The position numbers were made by a program, and so were the translations under genes. 64,000 nucleotides of DNA, from positions 54,583-118,582 of the forward strand of contig NZ_MUYM01000050.1 of assembly GCF_002150765.1 (NCBI RefSeq), given 5' to 3'. The DNA comes from Lentzea kentuckyensis. Its GTDB lineage: Bacteria; Actinomycetota; Actinomycetes; Mycobacteriales; Pseudonocardiaceae. The notes beneath the pieces were generated by a model. It ran no database searches, was not told the origin of the DNA, and saw only the letters and a program-made list of their open reading frames with translations. Shown piece after piece: positions 50,417 to 59,900 of the stretch; position 1 is the stretch's first letter, and each line of letters starts with the position of its first letter.

Positions 50417-50809
50417 ATGATGCGTGACATGTCGATCGAGCGGGGCGCCGAGTTCGCCGAGTTCTGGGCCGAGCGGCACCTGTGCACGCTGTCCACCGTG
50501 CGTCCGGATGGGACTCCACACGTCGTGCCGGTCGGAGTGACGCTCGACCAGGAGAACGGCATCGCGCGGATCATCACGCACGGCGCGTCGTGGAAGGTCA
50601 AGCACGTGCGCAAGGCCGGGTACGCGGCTGTGTGTCAGGTGGACGGTCGGCGCTGGTCCACGTTGGAGGGGCCCGCGGTCATTCTCGACGACGCGGAATC
50701 CGTCGACGAGGCCGTGCGGCGGTATGCGCTTCGCTACAAGCAGCCTCGGGTGAACCCGGAGCGCGTGGTGATCGAGATCCGGGTGAAGCGTGTCACCGGA
50801 ACCGTCTGA
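50417..50809 (+). CDS. PPOX-class F420-dependent oxidoreductase
   Basis: 130 aa (or 126 from the ATG at 50429). Split-barrel fold of the pyridoxine 5'-phosphate oxidase-like family: HLCTLSTVRPDGTPHVVPVG and AVCQVDGRRWSTLEGPAVIL. In actinobacteria such proteins bind F420 and reduce small planar substrates or biliverdin. The 3' end overlaps cobL by 20 nt, so it may be cotranscribed with cobL-M-K. Confidence 0.85.
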   Translation: MMRDMSIERGAEFAEFWAERHLCTLSTVRPDGTPHVVPVGVTLDQENGIARIITHGASWKVKHVRKAGYAAVCQVDGRRWSTLEGPAVILDDAESVDEAVRRYALRYKQPRVNPERVVIEIRVKRVTGTV

Positions 50810-51944
50810 CCGCGCTGACGTCACCGTCGTCGGCATCGGTGCCGACGGGTGGGACGGGCTGTCGCCCGCCGCGCAACAGGCTGTGCGCGGCGCGAAGGTG
50901 CTGATGGGCTCGCGGCGGCAGCTTGAACTGGTGCCCGGCGAGTTCGAACGGGTCGCGTGGCCCTCGCCGCTGGTGCCGGCGTTGCCCGCGTTGTTCGAGA
51001 AGTACCGCGACGTGTGCGTGCTGGCGTCCGGCGATCCCATGTTCCATGGAATTGGCACGACATTGGTCCGTTTCCTGGGTTCGCGGGTTACCGTGATCCC
51101 GTACCCCTCGTCGGTGTCGCTGGCCTGTGCGCGGCTCGGATGGGCGTTGAACGAGGTCGAGGTCGTGTCGCTGGTCGGGCGCTCGCCGGACCTGCTGCGG
51201 CCCGCGCTGACGCCGGGACGCCGGGTGCTCGTGCTGGGCGGTGATCCGGCGGTCGTGGCCGGGATCGCCGGGCCGATCACCGTGCTGGAGCAGTTGGGTG
51301 GGCCCGCCGAGCGGGTCTACCAGTGGTCCGGGGAAGTTTGGGACCCGCTGTGCGTCATCGCGATCGAGAGCACCGGGAGCGCGTACTCGCGGGTGCCGGG
51401 GTTGCCGGACGACGCTTACGAGACCGATGGCCAGCTGACGAAGCGTGAGGTGCGGGCGATTTCGCTGTCGACACTGGGGCCGTTGCCGGGCCAGCTGTTG
51501 TGGGACGTCGGGTCCGGGTCGGGTTCGATCGCGATCGAGTGGTCGCGGACGCATCCGACGTGCCGGGCGATCGCGGTGGAGCAGTCCGCCGAGAGGGCTG
51601 AGCGGATCGTGCGGAACGCTGCTTCCCTGGGCGTTCCCGGTGTCGAGGTCCACATCGGACGCGCGCCGGAGGCGTTGGAGGGACTGGAGAAGCCCGACGC
51701 GATCTTCGTCGGCGGCGGGCTGACCGTGCCGGGCCTGATGCAGACGTGCTGGGACGCCCTGGGCGCCGGTGGGCGGCTGGTGGTGAACGCCGTGACGCTG
51801 GAGTCCGAGGCCGTGGTGGCGCAGTGGTACGCGAAGGTCGGCGGTGACCTGGTGCGGATCTCGGTCAGCCGGGGTTCGCCGGTCGGCAAGTTCACCGGAT
51901 GGCGGCCGCACATGCCCGTGACGACGTGGAGCGTGACCAAGTGA
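50790..51944 (+). CDS. cobL: Precorrin-6Y C5,15-methyltransferase (decarboxylating)
   Basis: 384 aa in two halves: an N-terminal CbiE-like tetrapyrrole methyltransferase (VVGIGADGWDGLS, VCVLASGDPMFHGIG) and a C-terminal CbiT-like SAM domain (LLWDVGSGSGSIAIEWSR). It methylates precorrin-6Y at C5 and C15 and removes the acetate carboxyl. GTG start at 50790 in the PPOX 3' end; 4-nt overlap (GTGA) with cobM. Confidence 0.94.
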   Translation: MSPEPSDRADVTVVGIGADGWDGLSPAAQQAVRGAKVLMGSRRQLELVPGEFERVAWPSPLVPALPALFEKYRDVCVLASGDPMFHGIGTTLVRFLGSRVTVIPYPSSVSLACARLGWALNEVEVVSLVGRSPDLLRPALTPGRRVLVLGGDPAVVAGIAGPITVLEQLGGPAERVYQWSGEVWDPLCVIAIESTGSAYSRVPGLPDDAYETDGQLTKREVRAISLSTLGPLPGQLLWDVGSGSGSIAIEWSRTHPTCRAIAVEQSAERAERIVRNAASLGVPGVEVHIGRAPEALEGLEKPDAIFVGGGLTVPGLMQTCWDALGAGGRLVVNAVTLESEAVVAQWYAKVGGDLVRISVSRGSPVGKFTGWRPHMPVTTWSVTK

Positions 51945-52681
51945 CTGTGCATTTCATCGGCGCTGGTCCGGGGGCCGCCGACCTGATCACGGTGCGGGGG
52001 CGGGACCTGATCGCCGCGTCGCCGGTGTGCCTGTACGCGGGTGCGCTGGTGCCGGTGGAGCTGCTGGACTTCTGCCCGGACGGGGCGCGCAAGGTCGACA
52101 CCGCCGAGCTGACGCTGGACGAGATCATCGGTGAGCTCGTCGCCGCTGAAGAACAGGGCTTGGACGTGGCGCGGCTGCACTCCGGGGACCCGGCGGTGTT
52201 CAGCGCGATGGCCGAGCAGATGCGCCGGTTGGACGCGTTGGGCATCGCTTACGACGTGACGCCGGGCGTGCCGGCGTTCGCGGCCGCGGCGGCGTCGTTG
52301 CAGCGGGAGCTGACGGTGCCGGGCGTGGGCCAGACGGTGATCCTCACGCGGACGTCGCAGCGCGCCACGCCGATGCCTCCCGGCGAGGACCTGGACACGT
52401 TGGGGCGCTCGCACGCGACGTTGGTCCTGCACCTGGCTGTGCAGCGGATTTCCGAGGTCGTGGCGGAGCTGGTGCCGAACTACGGCGTGGACTGCCCGGT
52501 CGCGGTGGTCGCGTACGCCTCGCGTGCTGACGAGATCGTGCTGCGCGGGACGTTGGACGACATCGCGGCGCAGGTTTCCGCGGCCGGGATCAAGCGGACC
52601 GCGGTGATCATCGTGGGGTCTGTGCTGGGTGCGACGCAGTTCCCGGACAGTCACCTGTACTCGGCGACGCGCGTTCGATGA
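51941..52681 (+). CDS. cobM: Precorrin-4 C11-methyltransferase
   Basis: 246 aa from the GTG at 51941 (VTVHFIGAGPGAADLITVRG). The methyltransferase loops GAGPGAADLIT, ARLHSGDPAVFSAMAEQ and VTPGVPAFAAAAA are typical of CobM/CbiF. It acts after precorrin ring contraction. Overlaps cobL and cobK by 4 nt each. Confidence 0.94.
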   Translation: MTVHFIGAGPGAADLITVRGRDLIAASPVCLYAGALVPVELLDFCPDGARKVDTAELTLDEIIGELVAAEEQGLDVARLHSGDPAVFSAMAEQMRRLDALGIAYDVTPGVPAFAAAAASLQRELTVPGVGQTVILTRTSQRATPMPPGEDLDTLGRSHATLVLHLAVQRISEVVAELVPNYGVDCPVAVVAYASRADEIVLRGTLDDIAAQVSAAGIKRTAVIIVGSVLGATQFPDSHLYSATRVR

Positions 52682-53403
52682 TTCTGATCCTCGGCGGGAC
52701 GAGGGAGGCGCGGGAGCTGGCTGCTCGCGTTCCTCACGTCGTTTCGTCGTTGGCCGGGCGGGTGAGCGCGCCCAGGCTGCCGGTCGGTGAGGTGCGGATC
52801 GGTGGGTTCGGCGGGGTCCACGGGCTGGCGCAGTGGTTGCGGGACAACAGGGTTGATGCCGTCGTCGATGCCACGCATCCGTTCGCCCGGCAGATCACCG
52901 CGAACGCTTTCGAGGCCTGTGCGCGGGTCGGGGTGCCGTTTTTGATCCTGCGCCGGCCCGGGTTCACGCCGGTCGACGGGTGGCAGTGGGTGGACAGCGT
53001 GGCCGAGGCGGCGAGGAATCTGCCTGGCTCGCGAGTGTTCCTCACGACCGGGCGGCAGGACCTGGCGGAGTTCGCCGACTGTCCGCAGTGGTTCCTGGCG
53101 CGGATGGTCGAACCGCCGGCACCGCCCATGCCGCAACGGATCGAGGTGCTGCTGTCGCGCGGTCCGTTCACTGTGGACGGTGAGCTTTCGCTGATGCGGT
53201 ACCACCGGGTCGATGTGCTGGTGACCAAGGACAGCGGTGGGTCGATGACGTCGGCCAAGCTGGAGGCCGCGCGGCAGCTCGGTGTTCCGGTCGTGATCGT
53301 GCGCAGGCCACCGCTGCCGCCCGCCGAGGTGGTGCAGACGGTGGAGGACGTGCTGCGCTGGCCTGGACTCGCCGGAACCGGAAGGTCAGGACTGCTCGGG
53401 TAA
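52678..53403 (+). CDS. cobK: Precorrin-6A reductase
   Basis: 241 aa. The CbiJ/CobK start LILGGTREARELA and VDAVVDATHPFARQITANA are the family motifs; LVTKDSGGSMTSAKLEAARQ is the C-terminal NADPH-related signature. It reduces precorrin-6A to precorrin-6B. Last gene of the cobL-M-K unit; its 3' end overlaps the small secreted-peptide gene by 18 nt. Confidence 0.93.
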   Translation: MILILGGTREARELAARVPHVVSSLAGRVSAPRLPVGEVRIGGFGGVHGLAQWLRDNRVDAVVDATHPFARQITANAFEACARVGVPFLILRRPGFTPVDGWQWVDSVAEAARNLPGSRVFLTTGRQDLAEFADCPQWFLARMVEPPAPPMPQRIEVLLSRGPFTVDGELSLMRYHRVDVLVTKDSGGSMTSAKLEAARQLGVPVVIVRRPPLPPAEVVQTVEDVLRWPGLAGTGRSGLLG

Positions 53404-53532
53404 CTCGATCCGGTTCGGTGCGGCCTGCACCAGGATGACGTATTCCACGGGGCTGGACGCTACCGCGGGGGTGGACATCAGTGCTGTGGCGACGAGTGCC
53501 ACGACCGCGCTTGCGGCAACTGCGACCTTCAT
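53386..53532 (-). CDS. Small secreted peptide (48 aa)
   Basis: A 49-codon frame begins at the ATG at 53530-53532, which has GAGGAG six bases upstream; a second ATG at 53538 is possible but leaves no spacing. Residues 1-25 are a well-formed signal peptide (MKVAVAASAVVALVATALMS, cleavage after AVA), leaving a 22-residue mature peptide that ends RIELPEQS. No cysteines. It is 86 bp after cobIJ on the same strand and overlaps cobK convergently. A hairpin can cover its ribosome-binding site. I do not recognise the peptide. Confidence 0.6.
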   Translation of the reverse strand: MKVAVAASAVVALVATALMSTPAVASSPVEYVILVQAAPNRIELPEQS

Positions 53533-53539
53533 CTGCATC

Positions 53540-53580
53540 TCCTCGGGCTCACACAGTCAGATCTGCATCAAACCCGAGGA
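53540..53580 (-). promoter_or_regulatory. Hairpin that can hide the ribosome-binding site of the small peptide gene
   Basis: TCCTCGGG (53540-53547) pairs with CCCGAGGA (53573-53580) across a 25-nt loop. On the minus strand the 3' arm contains most of the GAGGAG site of the peptide gene. No known riboswitch consensus is seen here. Confidence 0.45.
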
Positions 53581-53618
53581 CGGGCGCCACGTCTGCCCGC
53601 TGAGTGGTGGCAGGTTCC

Positions 53619-55082
53619 TCAGGACGGATAGCGGCGCGGCGTGAACACCACGCCCGTGTCCGTCACGATGGTCTGCGACGAGCCGATGATCAGCAGGCAG
53701 CGCATGTCGATCGTGTCCGGGTCGAGGTCTTTCAACGTCCCGACGCGGATTTCCTCCTCGGGACCGCCGACGTCACGGCCGACTACGACCGGGGTATCCG
53801 GGGCGCGGTGCTGGAGCAGCAGGTCGCGCATCTGGCGGACCTGGTGCGTGCGGGCCTTGGACGCCGGGTTGTAGATCGCGATCACCAGGTCGGCCCTGGC
53901 GGTGGCGGTCAGGCGTTCGGCGATGACGTCCCACGGCTTGAGCCTGTCGCTCAGCGAGATCACCGCGTAGTCGTGGCCGAGTGGAGCGCCTGCCTTGGCC
54001 GCCACGGCGTTCGCCGCGGTGACGCCGGGGATGACCCGCACCGGGACGTCGCCTGCTTCCGCCGCGACCTCCAGGACGGCGGTGGCCATCGCGAAGACGC
54101 CGGGGTCGCCCGACGACACGACCGCGACCCGCTTGCCCTTGCGCGCCAGGTCCAGGGCGAAGGCGGCGCGTTCCGACTCGACCTGGTTGTGGGAGGCGTG
54201 CTTGGTCTGGCCGGGCCGGTCGGGGACGCGGTTGAGGTAGGTGGAGTAGCCGACCAGTTCGTCGGCGGCCTCGAGTTCCTGGCGGGCTTCCGGGGTGAGC
54301 CAGGTGCGCGCGCCGGGGCCGAGGCCGATGACCACGACCTCGCCCTTCTTCGGGGTGGGCTTGGAGTGACTGGGCAGCAGGGCCAGCGAGAAGTATGGGA
54401 CGTCGTCGGGGTTGACGTCGGCCAGCGGTGAGATCTTCTGGCGGCCCGTGGTGGCACGCTCGACGTACCAGGCGCCGTCGAGCCGGCCGGACGTTTCGAG
54501 GGCTTCGCGGACGTTGCCGAAAGTGCGGCCCAGCTTCAGGATCGCGGCCGAGTCGGTGTCGGCGAGGCGGGTCGCGAGCTCGGCGGGCGGCAGGGTGCCG
54601 GGCAGGATGGTGAGGACCTCGTCGCGTTCCACCAGCGGGGTGCCCAACACTGCTGAGGCACCGCTGACGCTCGTCACGCCGGGGACGACTTCCCATTCGT
54701 AGCGGTCGGCGAGCCGCTTGTGCATGTGCATGTAGGAGCCGTAGAAGAACGGGTCGCCCGCCGCGAGGACGACGACGTCGCGGCCGGCGTCGAGGTGCGC
54801 GGCGAGCTTGGCCGCGGCCTCCTCGTAGAACGCGTCGATCTCGCCCTGGTAGTCGTCCGTGTCCTCGGTGGTGACCGGGTAGACGAGCTGTTCCATGATC
54901 TGCGGCTTTGGGTCATCTTGGCTGCGGAAGTAGGGCTCCGCAATGGTCTTCGCGACTGACCTGCCGTGCCGGGCGCTGTGGAAAGCCACCACGTCGGCTT
55001 CCCTGATGAGGCGCGCGGCCTTGACCGTCACGAGTTCGGGGTCGCCGGGACCCAGGCCGACGCCGTAGAGCTTGCCCGTCAC
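53619..55082 (-). CDS. cobIJ: CobI-CobJ fusion: precorrin-2 C20- and precorrin-3B C17-methyltransferase
   Basis: 487 aa from the GTG at 55080-55082 (VTGKLYGVGLGPGDPELVTV). Residues 1-235 are CobI (GVGLGPGDPELV, VLAAGDPFFYGSY, VPGVTSVSGASA). Residues about 245-487 are CobJ (VIGLGPGARTWLTPEA, VVSSGDPGVFAMATA, IPGVTAANAVAA). Fused CobI-CobJ is usual in actinobacteria. CobI adds the C20 methyl; CobJ methylates C17 and contracts the ring. Overlaps cobH by 4 nt. Confidence 0.94.
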   Translation of the reverse strand: MTGKLYGVGLGPGDPELVTVKAARLIREADVVAFHSARHGRSVAKTIAEPYFRSQDDPKPQIMEQLVYPVTTEDTDDYQGEIDAFYEEAAAKLAAHLDAGRDVVVLAAGDPFFYGSYMHMHKRLADRYEWEVVPGVTSVSGASAVLGTPLVERDEVLTILPGTLPPAELATRLADTDSAAILKLGRTFGNVREALETSGRLDGAWYVERATTGRQKISPLADVNPDDVPYFSLALLPSHSKPTPKKGEVVVIGLGPGARTWLTPEARQELEAADELVGYSTYLNRVPDRPGQTKHASHNQVESERAAFALDLARKGKRVAVVSSGDPGVFAMATAVLEVAAEAGDVPVRVIPGVTAANAVAAKAGAPLGHDYAVISLSDRLKPWDVIAERLTATARADLVIAIYNPASKARTHQVRQMRDLLLQHRAPDTPVVVGRDVGGPEEEIRVGTLKDLDPDTIDMRCLLIIGSSQTIVTDTGVVFTPRRYPS

Positions 55083-55699
55083 TCTTCTTCGCTCGCAATC
55101 GCGTTGATGGCCGCTGCCGTCATGGCGCTCCCGCCGCGCCGGCCGTGCACCACGAGGTGCTCCAGATCCGTTGCGGCCAAAGCTTCTTTGGACTCCTGCG
55201 CGCCGATGAACCCGACCGGGATGCCCAGCACCGCGGCGGGCCGCGGGGCTCCTTGTGCGATCAGGTCGATCAGGTGGAACAGCGCGGTGGGGGCGTTGCC
55301 GATCGCGATCACGGCCCCTTCGAAGCGGTCCGTGAGGAGTTCGAGGGCGGCGGCGCTGCGGGTGTTGCCGATGGTTTTGGCCAGCTCGGGCGTGCGCGGA
55401 TCCTGCAGGTAGCAAAGGACTTCGTTGTCCTTCGGCAGCCGGCGGCGGGTGACGCCGGACGCGACCATGTTGGCGTCGCAGAGGATCGGCGCGCCTGCCT
55501 GGAGCGCGGCGCGGGCGTTGCGGACGACGCCGGGGGAGAAGCCGACGTCTGCGGGCAGGTCGGTCATCCCGCACGCGTGGATCATGCGGACGACGACTTT
55601 CGCGACGTCGTCGGGGAACCTGGTGAGGTCCGACTCCGCGCGGATGGTGGCGAAGGACTGGCGGTAGATCTCCGCGCCGTCCTTGATGTACTGCGTCAC
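55079..55699 (-). CDS. cobH: Precorrin-8X methylmutase
   Basis: 206 aa from the GTG at 55697-55699, with GAGGAG upstream. Motifs VRMIHACGMTDLPADV (catalytic His) and GAPILCDANMVASGV, and the end GRRGGSAMTAAAINAIAS, are those of CobH/CbiC, which moves the C11 methyl to C12 to form hydrogenobyrinate. Overlaps cobG and cobIJ by 4 nt. Confidence 0.95.
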   Translation of the reverse strand: MTQYIKDGAEIYRQSFATIRAESDLTRFPDDVAKVVVRMIHACGMTDLPADVGFSPGVVRNARAALQAGAPILCDANMVASGVTRRRLPKDNEVLCYLQDPRTPELAKTIGNTRSAAALELLTDRFEGAVIAIGNAPTALFHLIDLIAQGAPRPAAVLGIPVGFIGAQESKEALAATDLEHLVVHGRRGGSAMTAAAINAIASEEE

Positions 55700-56748
55700 C
55701 TGATCTCCTCGTAGCCGTCGCCGGTCGCGACGAACTCGATCACATCGCCGGCCGGACGACCACAGCGGCGTGAGCAACCCGACCAGTGCACGGGGCGCCG
55801 AATCGATTCCGACTGGCGGGCCCCCTGGGGGGATCGGGTCCCCACTCCTATCGTCTCAGGCAGGTCTGACAATTCCTGGCGGCCGAGCCATTCGCGCACG
55901 TCAGCACGCACATCGGAGAGCGACTTCGCGCAGCCTGGGCGGCCGGTGCAGGCGCTGACGCCGTGCCACGGCGAGTCCGGGGCCGTGATCAGGCCGGAGA
56001 CGTCGGCGCCGGCGGGCACGACCAGGCCGCGCCACGGGGTCAGCCGCAGTGGGACGCCGGGCAGCTGGTGGGCGTCGAGCCGGCCGAGTGGGACGCCGGG
56101 AGTCGTCGGGGAAGGTGCGACAGGCGTCACAGCCGGGGTGAACAAAGCGTCGGACGAGACCCCGAAGTGCTCGGTGATCTTTCGCACACCGTCGTCCACT
56201 TCGGACAGGCGCCAGGCGGTTCCACGCATCTGCTGGAACAGGCGGGCGGCCGTGACAACAGCGTCGACAGGGTCGGAAACACGCACGCCTGTATCGGTTC
56301 CGGCGAGCAGGAGCACGTCGTCGACCATGCCGAAGTCGCCGCCCAGCCCGCTCACCGACGCGCCGACCGTCACCAGGAAACGCCCTGGTAGCAAGGCCAG
56401 CGAGGGGTCCGCGCACAGCGCCATGTCGATCTCGTCCACCAGCGCCTGGTTGTCCTCCAACGGCGCCGCGATGATGTTGCGGACGCGTTCGTGGGTGGCA
56501 GACGGCAGCAGGCCCGCCGCGGCCAGCCGCGTGCCCAGCTCGACGCCGTCCGCGACCCCTCTGAGCTGGAGGTTCGCCCGCGAGGTCAGCTCGATGACGC
56601 CGGACCCCAACTCGAGTGCCGCCAGTCGCACGACGTCCCACTGAGCAGCGGAAAGAGTGCCGCCCGGCACCCGGATGCGCGCCAGGCCGCCGTCGGCCGC
56701 GGCGTGCAGCTCGACGGCGCCGGGGCAGGCGTCCGGGTGACTACGCAT
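55696..56748 (-). CDS. cobG: Precorrin-3B synthase
   Basis: 350 aa from the ATG at 56746-56748. A sulfite/nitrite-reductase-like protein: GVIELTSRANLQLRGV is the substrate segment, and the Fe-S/siroheme-type cysteines are CTGRPGCAKS and WSGCSRRCG. It is the monooxygenase that makes the gamma-lactone of precorrin-3B in the aerobic pathway. Somewhat short for the family (often about 400-450 aa). Heads the cobG-H-IJ operon, divergent from cobN. Confidence 0.92.
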   Translation of the reverse strand: MRSHPDACPGAVELHAAADGGLARIRVPGGTLSAAQWDVVRLAALELGSGVIELTSRANLQLRGVADGVELGTRLAAAGLLPSATHERVRNIIAAPLEDNQALVDEIDMALCADPSLALLPGRFLVTVGASVSGLGGDFGMVDDVLLLAGTDTGVRVSDPVDAVVTAARLFQQMRGTAWRLSEVDDGVRKITEHFGVSSDALFTPAVTPVAPSPTTPGVPLGRLDAHQLPGVPLRLTPWRGLVVPAGADVSGLITAPDSPWHGVSACTGRPGCAKSLSDVRADVREWLGRQELSDLPETIGVGTRSPQGARQSESIRRPVHWSGCSRRCGRPAGDVIEFVATGDGYEEIR

Positions 56749-56769
56749 AGGTCGGACTGTAACCCGCCG

Positions 56770-56880
56770 GTTAGGGTGAGCCCGAACGACGAAGCGCAGG
56801 AGGAAGCCGGTGTGAATCCGGCGCGGTCCCGCCACTGTGACCAGCGAACACGCTGGGAGTCAGGAACTCCGCTTCCGAGT
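56770..56880 (+). promoter_or_regulatory. Cobalamin riboswitch
   Basis: The leader contains the conserved blocks in order: gaagccggtgtgaatccgg, the cggtcccgccactgt B12 box and the gggagtcaggaactcc arm. It lies directly upstream of cobN on the plus strand. Binding of adenosylcobalamin to such RNA lowers expression of the gene behind it. Confidence 0.92.
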
Positions 56881-56891
56881 CACCCGCACTT

Positions 56892-56907
56892 TGGGGCGAG
56901 GACCCCA
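56892..56907 (+). promoter_or_regulatory. Hairpin in the riboswitch expression platform
   Basis: TGGGG and CCCCA (56892-56896, 56903-56907) pair across a 6-nt loop, between the riboswitch and the cobN ribosome-binding region. It may be the switching or terminating stem. Confidence 0.4.
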
Positions 56908-56924
56908 CGAGGGATGGAGCCTGC

Positions 56925-59900
56925 GTGATCCTGCTGCTGTCGACCTCCGACACCGACCTGCTGTCGGCGCGTGCGAGCGGTGCCGAGTACCGCCTCGGCA
57001 ACCCCGCGCGACTGACCGCCGACGACCTGCCCGCGCTCATCGACGACGTCGACCTCGTCGTGGTGCGCATTCTCGGCGGGCGCCGGATGTGGGAGGAAGG
57101 GCTCGACTGGCTGCTGGCCAGCGGGGTGCCCGTGGTGGTGCTCGGCGGTGAGCAGCAGCCGGACGCGGCGCTCATGGAGCTGTCGACGGTGCCCGGTGGC
57201 GTGTGCGCCGAGGCGCACCTCTACCTCGCGCACGGCGGGCCGGCGAACCTCACCGAGCTGCACAAGTTCCTGTCGGACACCGTGCTGCTCACCGGACACG
57301 GCTTCGAGGCGCCGACGGCCACGCCCACGTGGGGTGTGCTCGAACGCGAGACCAGCGCGGAAGGCCCGACGGTCGCGGTGCTCTACTACCGCGCGCATCA
57401 CGTGGCCGGGAACACGGCGTTCGTGCACGCGTTGTGCGACGCGATCGAGGCCAAGGGCGGCAAGCCGCTGCCGGTCTACTGCTCGTCGCTGCGCACCGCG
57501 GAGCCCGAACTTCTCGACACCCTGCGTCAGGCTGACGCGCTGATCGTGACGGTGCTCGCGGCCGGTGGCACGAACCCGGCGAAGGCGAGTGCCGGTGGCG
57601 ACGACGACGCGTGGGACGTGGGTGCGCTCGCCGCGCTCGACGTGCCGATTCTGCAGGGGTTGTGCCTCACCTCCAGCCGCGAGTCGTGGGACGAGAACGA
57701 CGACGGACTGTCTCCTTTGGACACCGCGACCCAAGTCGCGATCCCGGAGTTCGACGGCCGGATCATCACGGTTCCGTTCTCCTTCAAGGAGATCGACTCC
57801 GACGGGCTCACCGTCTACGTGGCCGACCCGGAACGGTCGCTGCGCGTCGCGGGCATCGCGGTCCGGCACGGTAGGTTGCGGCACATCCCGATCAGCGAAC
57901 GCAAGATCGCGGTCATGCTGTCGGCATACCCGACCAAGCACTCCCGCATCGGCAACGCGGTCGGGCTCGACACGCCCGCGTCCACCGTGCGGTTGCTGAA
58001 AGCCATGCAGGAGCACGGATACGACATCGGCGACGAGCTGCCGGGCGTAGCGGAACTGGACGGCGACGCGTTGATCCACGCGTTGATCGCGGCGGGTGGC
58101 CAGGACGCGGACTGGCTGACGCAGGAGCAGTTCGAGAGCAACCCGGTGCGCATCGCGGCGGCGGACTACCGGGCGTACTACGAGACGCTGCCAGAGGACT
58201 TCCGCGAGTCGATGCAGGAGCACTGGGGTGAGGCACCCGGTGAACTGTTCGTCGACCGCAGCAAGTCGAAGGACGGCGAGATCGTGCTGGCCGCGTTGCG
58301 GTCGAACAACGTCGTCGTGATCGTCCAGCCGCCGCGCGGGTTCGGCGAGAACCCGATCGCGATCTACCACGACCCGGACCTGCCGCCGTCGCACCACTAC
58401 CTCGCGGCGTACCGGTGGATCGAGTCGTCGTTCGGCGCGGACGCCGTGGTGCACGTCGGCAAGCACGGCAACCTGGAGTGGTTGCCCGGCAAGACCGTGG
58501 GCATGTCGGCGTCCTGCGGCACCGACGCGGCACTCGGCGACCTGCCGCTGATCTACCCGTTCCTCGTCAACGACCCCGGTGAGGGCACGCAGGCGAAACG
58601 GCGCGCGCACGCCACGCTGGTCGACCACCTGGTGCCGCCGATGGCCCGCGCCGACAGCTACGGCGACATCGCGCGGCTGGAGCAGCTGCTCGACGAGTAC
58701 GGCAACATCTCCGCGATGGACCCGGCGAAGCTGCCGGCGATCCGCGCGCAGATCTGGACGCTGATCCAGGCCGCGAAGCTCGACCACGACCTGGGCCTCG
58801 ACGACCGGCCGCACGACGCCGAGTTCGACGAGTTCCTGCTGCACGTCGACGGCTGGCTGTGCGAGGTCAAGGACGTCCAGATCCGCGACGGCCTGCACAT
58901 CCTCGGCGAGGCGCCGACCGGCAGCGTCCGGGTCAACCTCGTGCTCGCGATGCTGCAGGCACGGCAGATGTGGGGTGGCCAGGTCGCCGCGCTGCCGGGG
59001 CTGCGGGAAGCCCTGGGGCTGGTGACCACCGCGCGCGAAGACGTCGACGCCGTTGAGGAACAGGCTCGGGCCCTCGTCCAGGCCATGGAGGACGCGGGCT
59101 GGGACCGCGAGGTCGCGAAGACCCTGCACGAGTCGACGGACGTGCAGAAGATCCTGGAGTTCGCGGCCGTCGAGGTCGTGCCCAGGCTCGCCCGCACCAC
59201 GGACGAGATGACGAACGTGCTGCACGCGTTGGACGGCGGCTACATCCCGGCCGGCCCGTCGGGTTCGCCGTTGCGCGGTCTGGTGAACGTGCTGCCGACC
59301 GGCCGCAACTTCTACTCGGTCGACCCGAAGGCCATCCCGTCGCGCCTCGCGTGGGAGACCGGCCAGGCGATGGCGGACTCGCTGCTCGCCAGGTACCGCG
59401 AGGAGAACGACGGCGAGTGGCCGCCTTCCGTCGGGCTGTCGGTGTGGGGCACGTCCGCGATGCGCACGGCCGGCGACGACATCGCCGAGGTGTTCGCGCT
59501 GCTGGGCGTGCGACCGGTGTGGGACGACCAGTCCCGCCGCGTCACCGGCCTCGAAGTGATCGCGCTGGAGGAGTTGGACAGGCCGCGCATCGACGTCACG
59601 GTCCGGATCTCCGGGTTCTTCCGCGACGCGTTCCCGCACGTGGTGTCCCTTTTGGACGATGCGGTGCAGCTGGTCGCGAACCTGGACGAGCCGGCGGACC
59701 AGAACTTCGTGCACGCGCACAAGGTCGCCGATCTCGCCGAGCACGGCGACGAGCGCAGGGCCACGCTGCGGATCTTCGGTTCCAAGCCGGGCGCGTACGG
59801 CGCGGGCGTGCTGCCGTTGATCGACAGCCGCAACTGGCGTGACTCGTCGGACATCGCCGAGGTCTACGCGGTGTGGGGCGGCTACGCGTACGGCCGCGGG

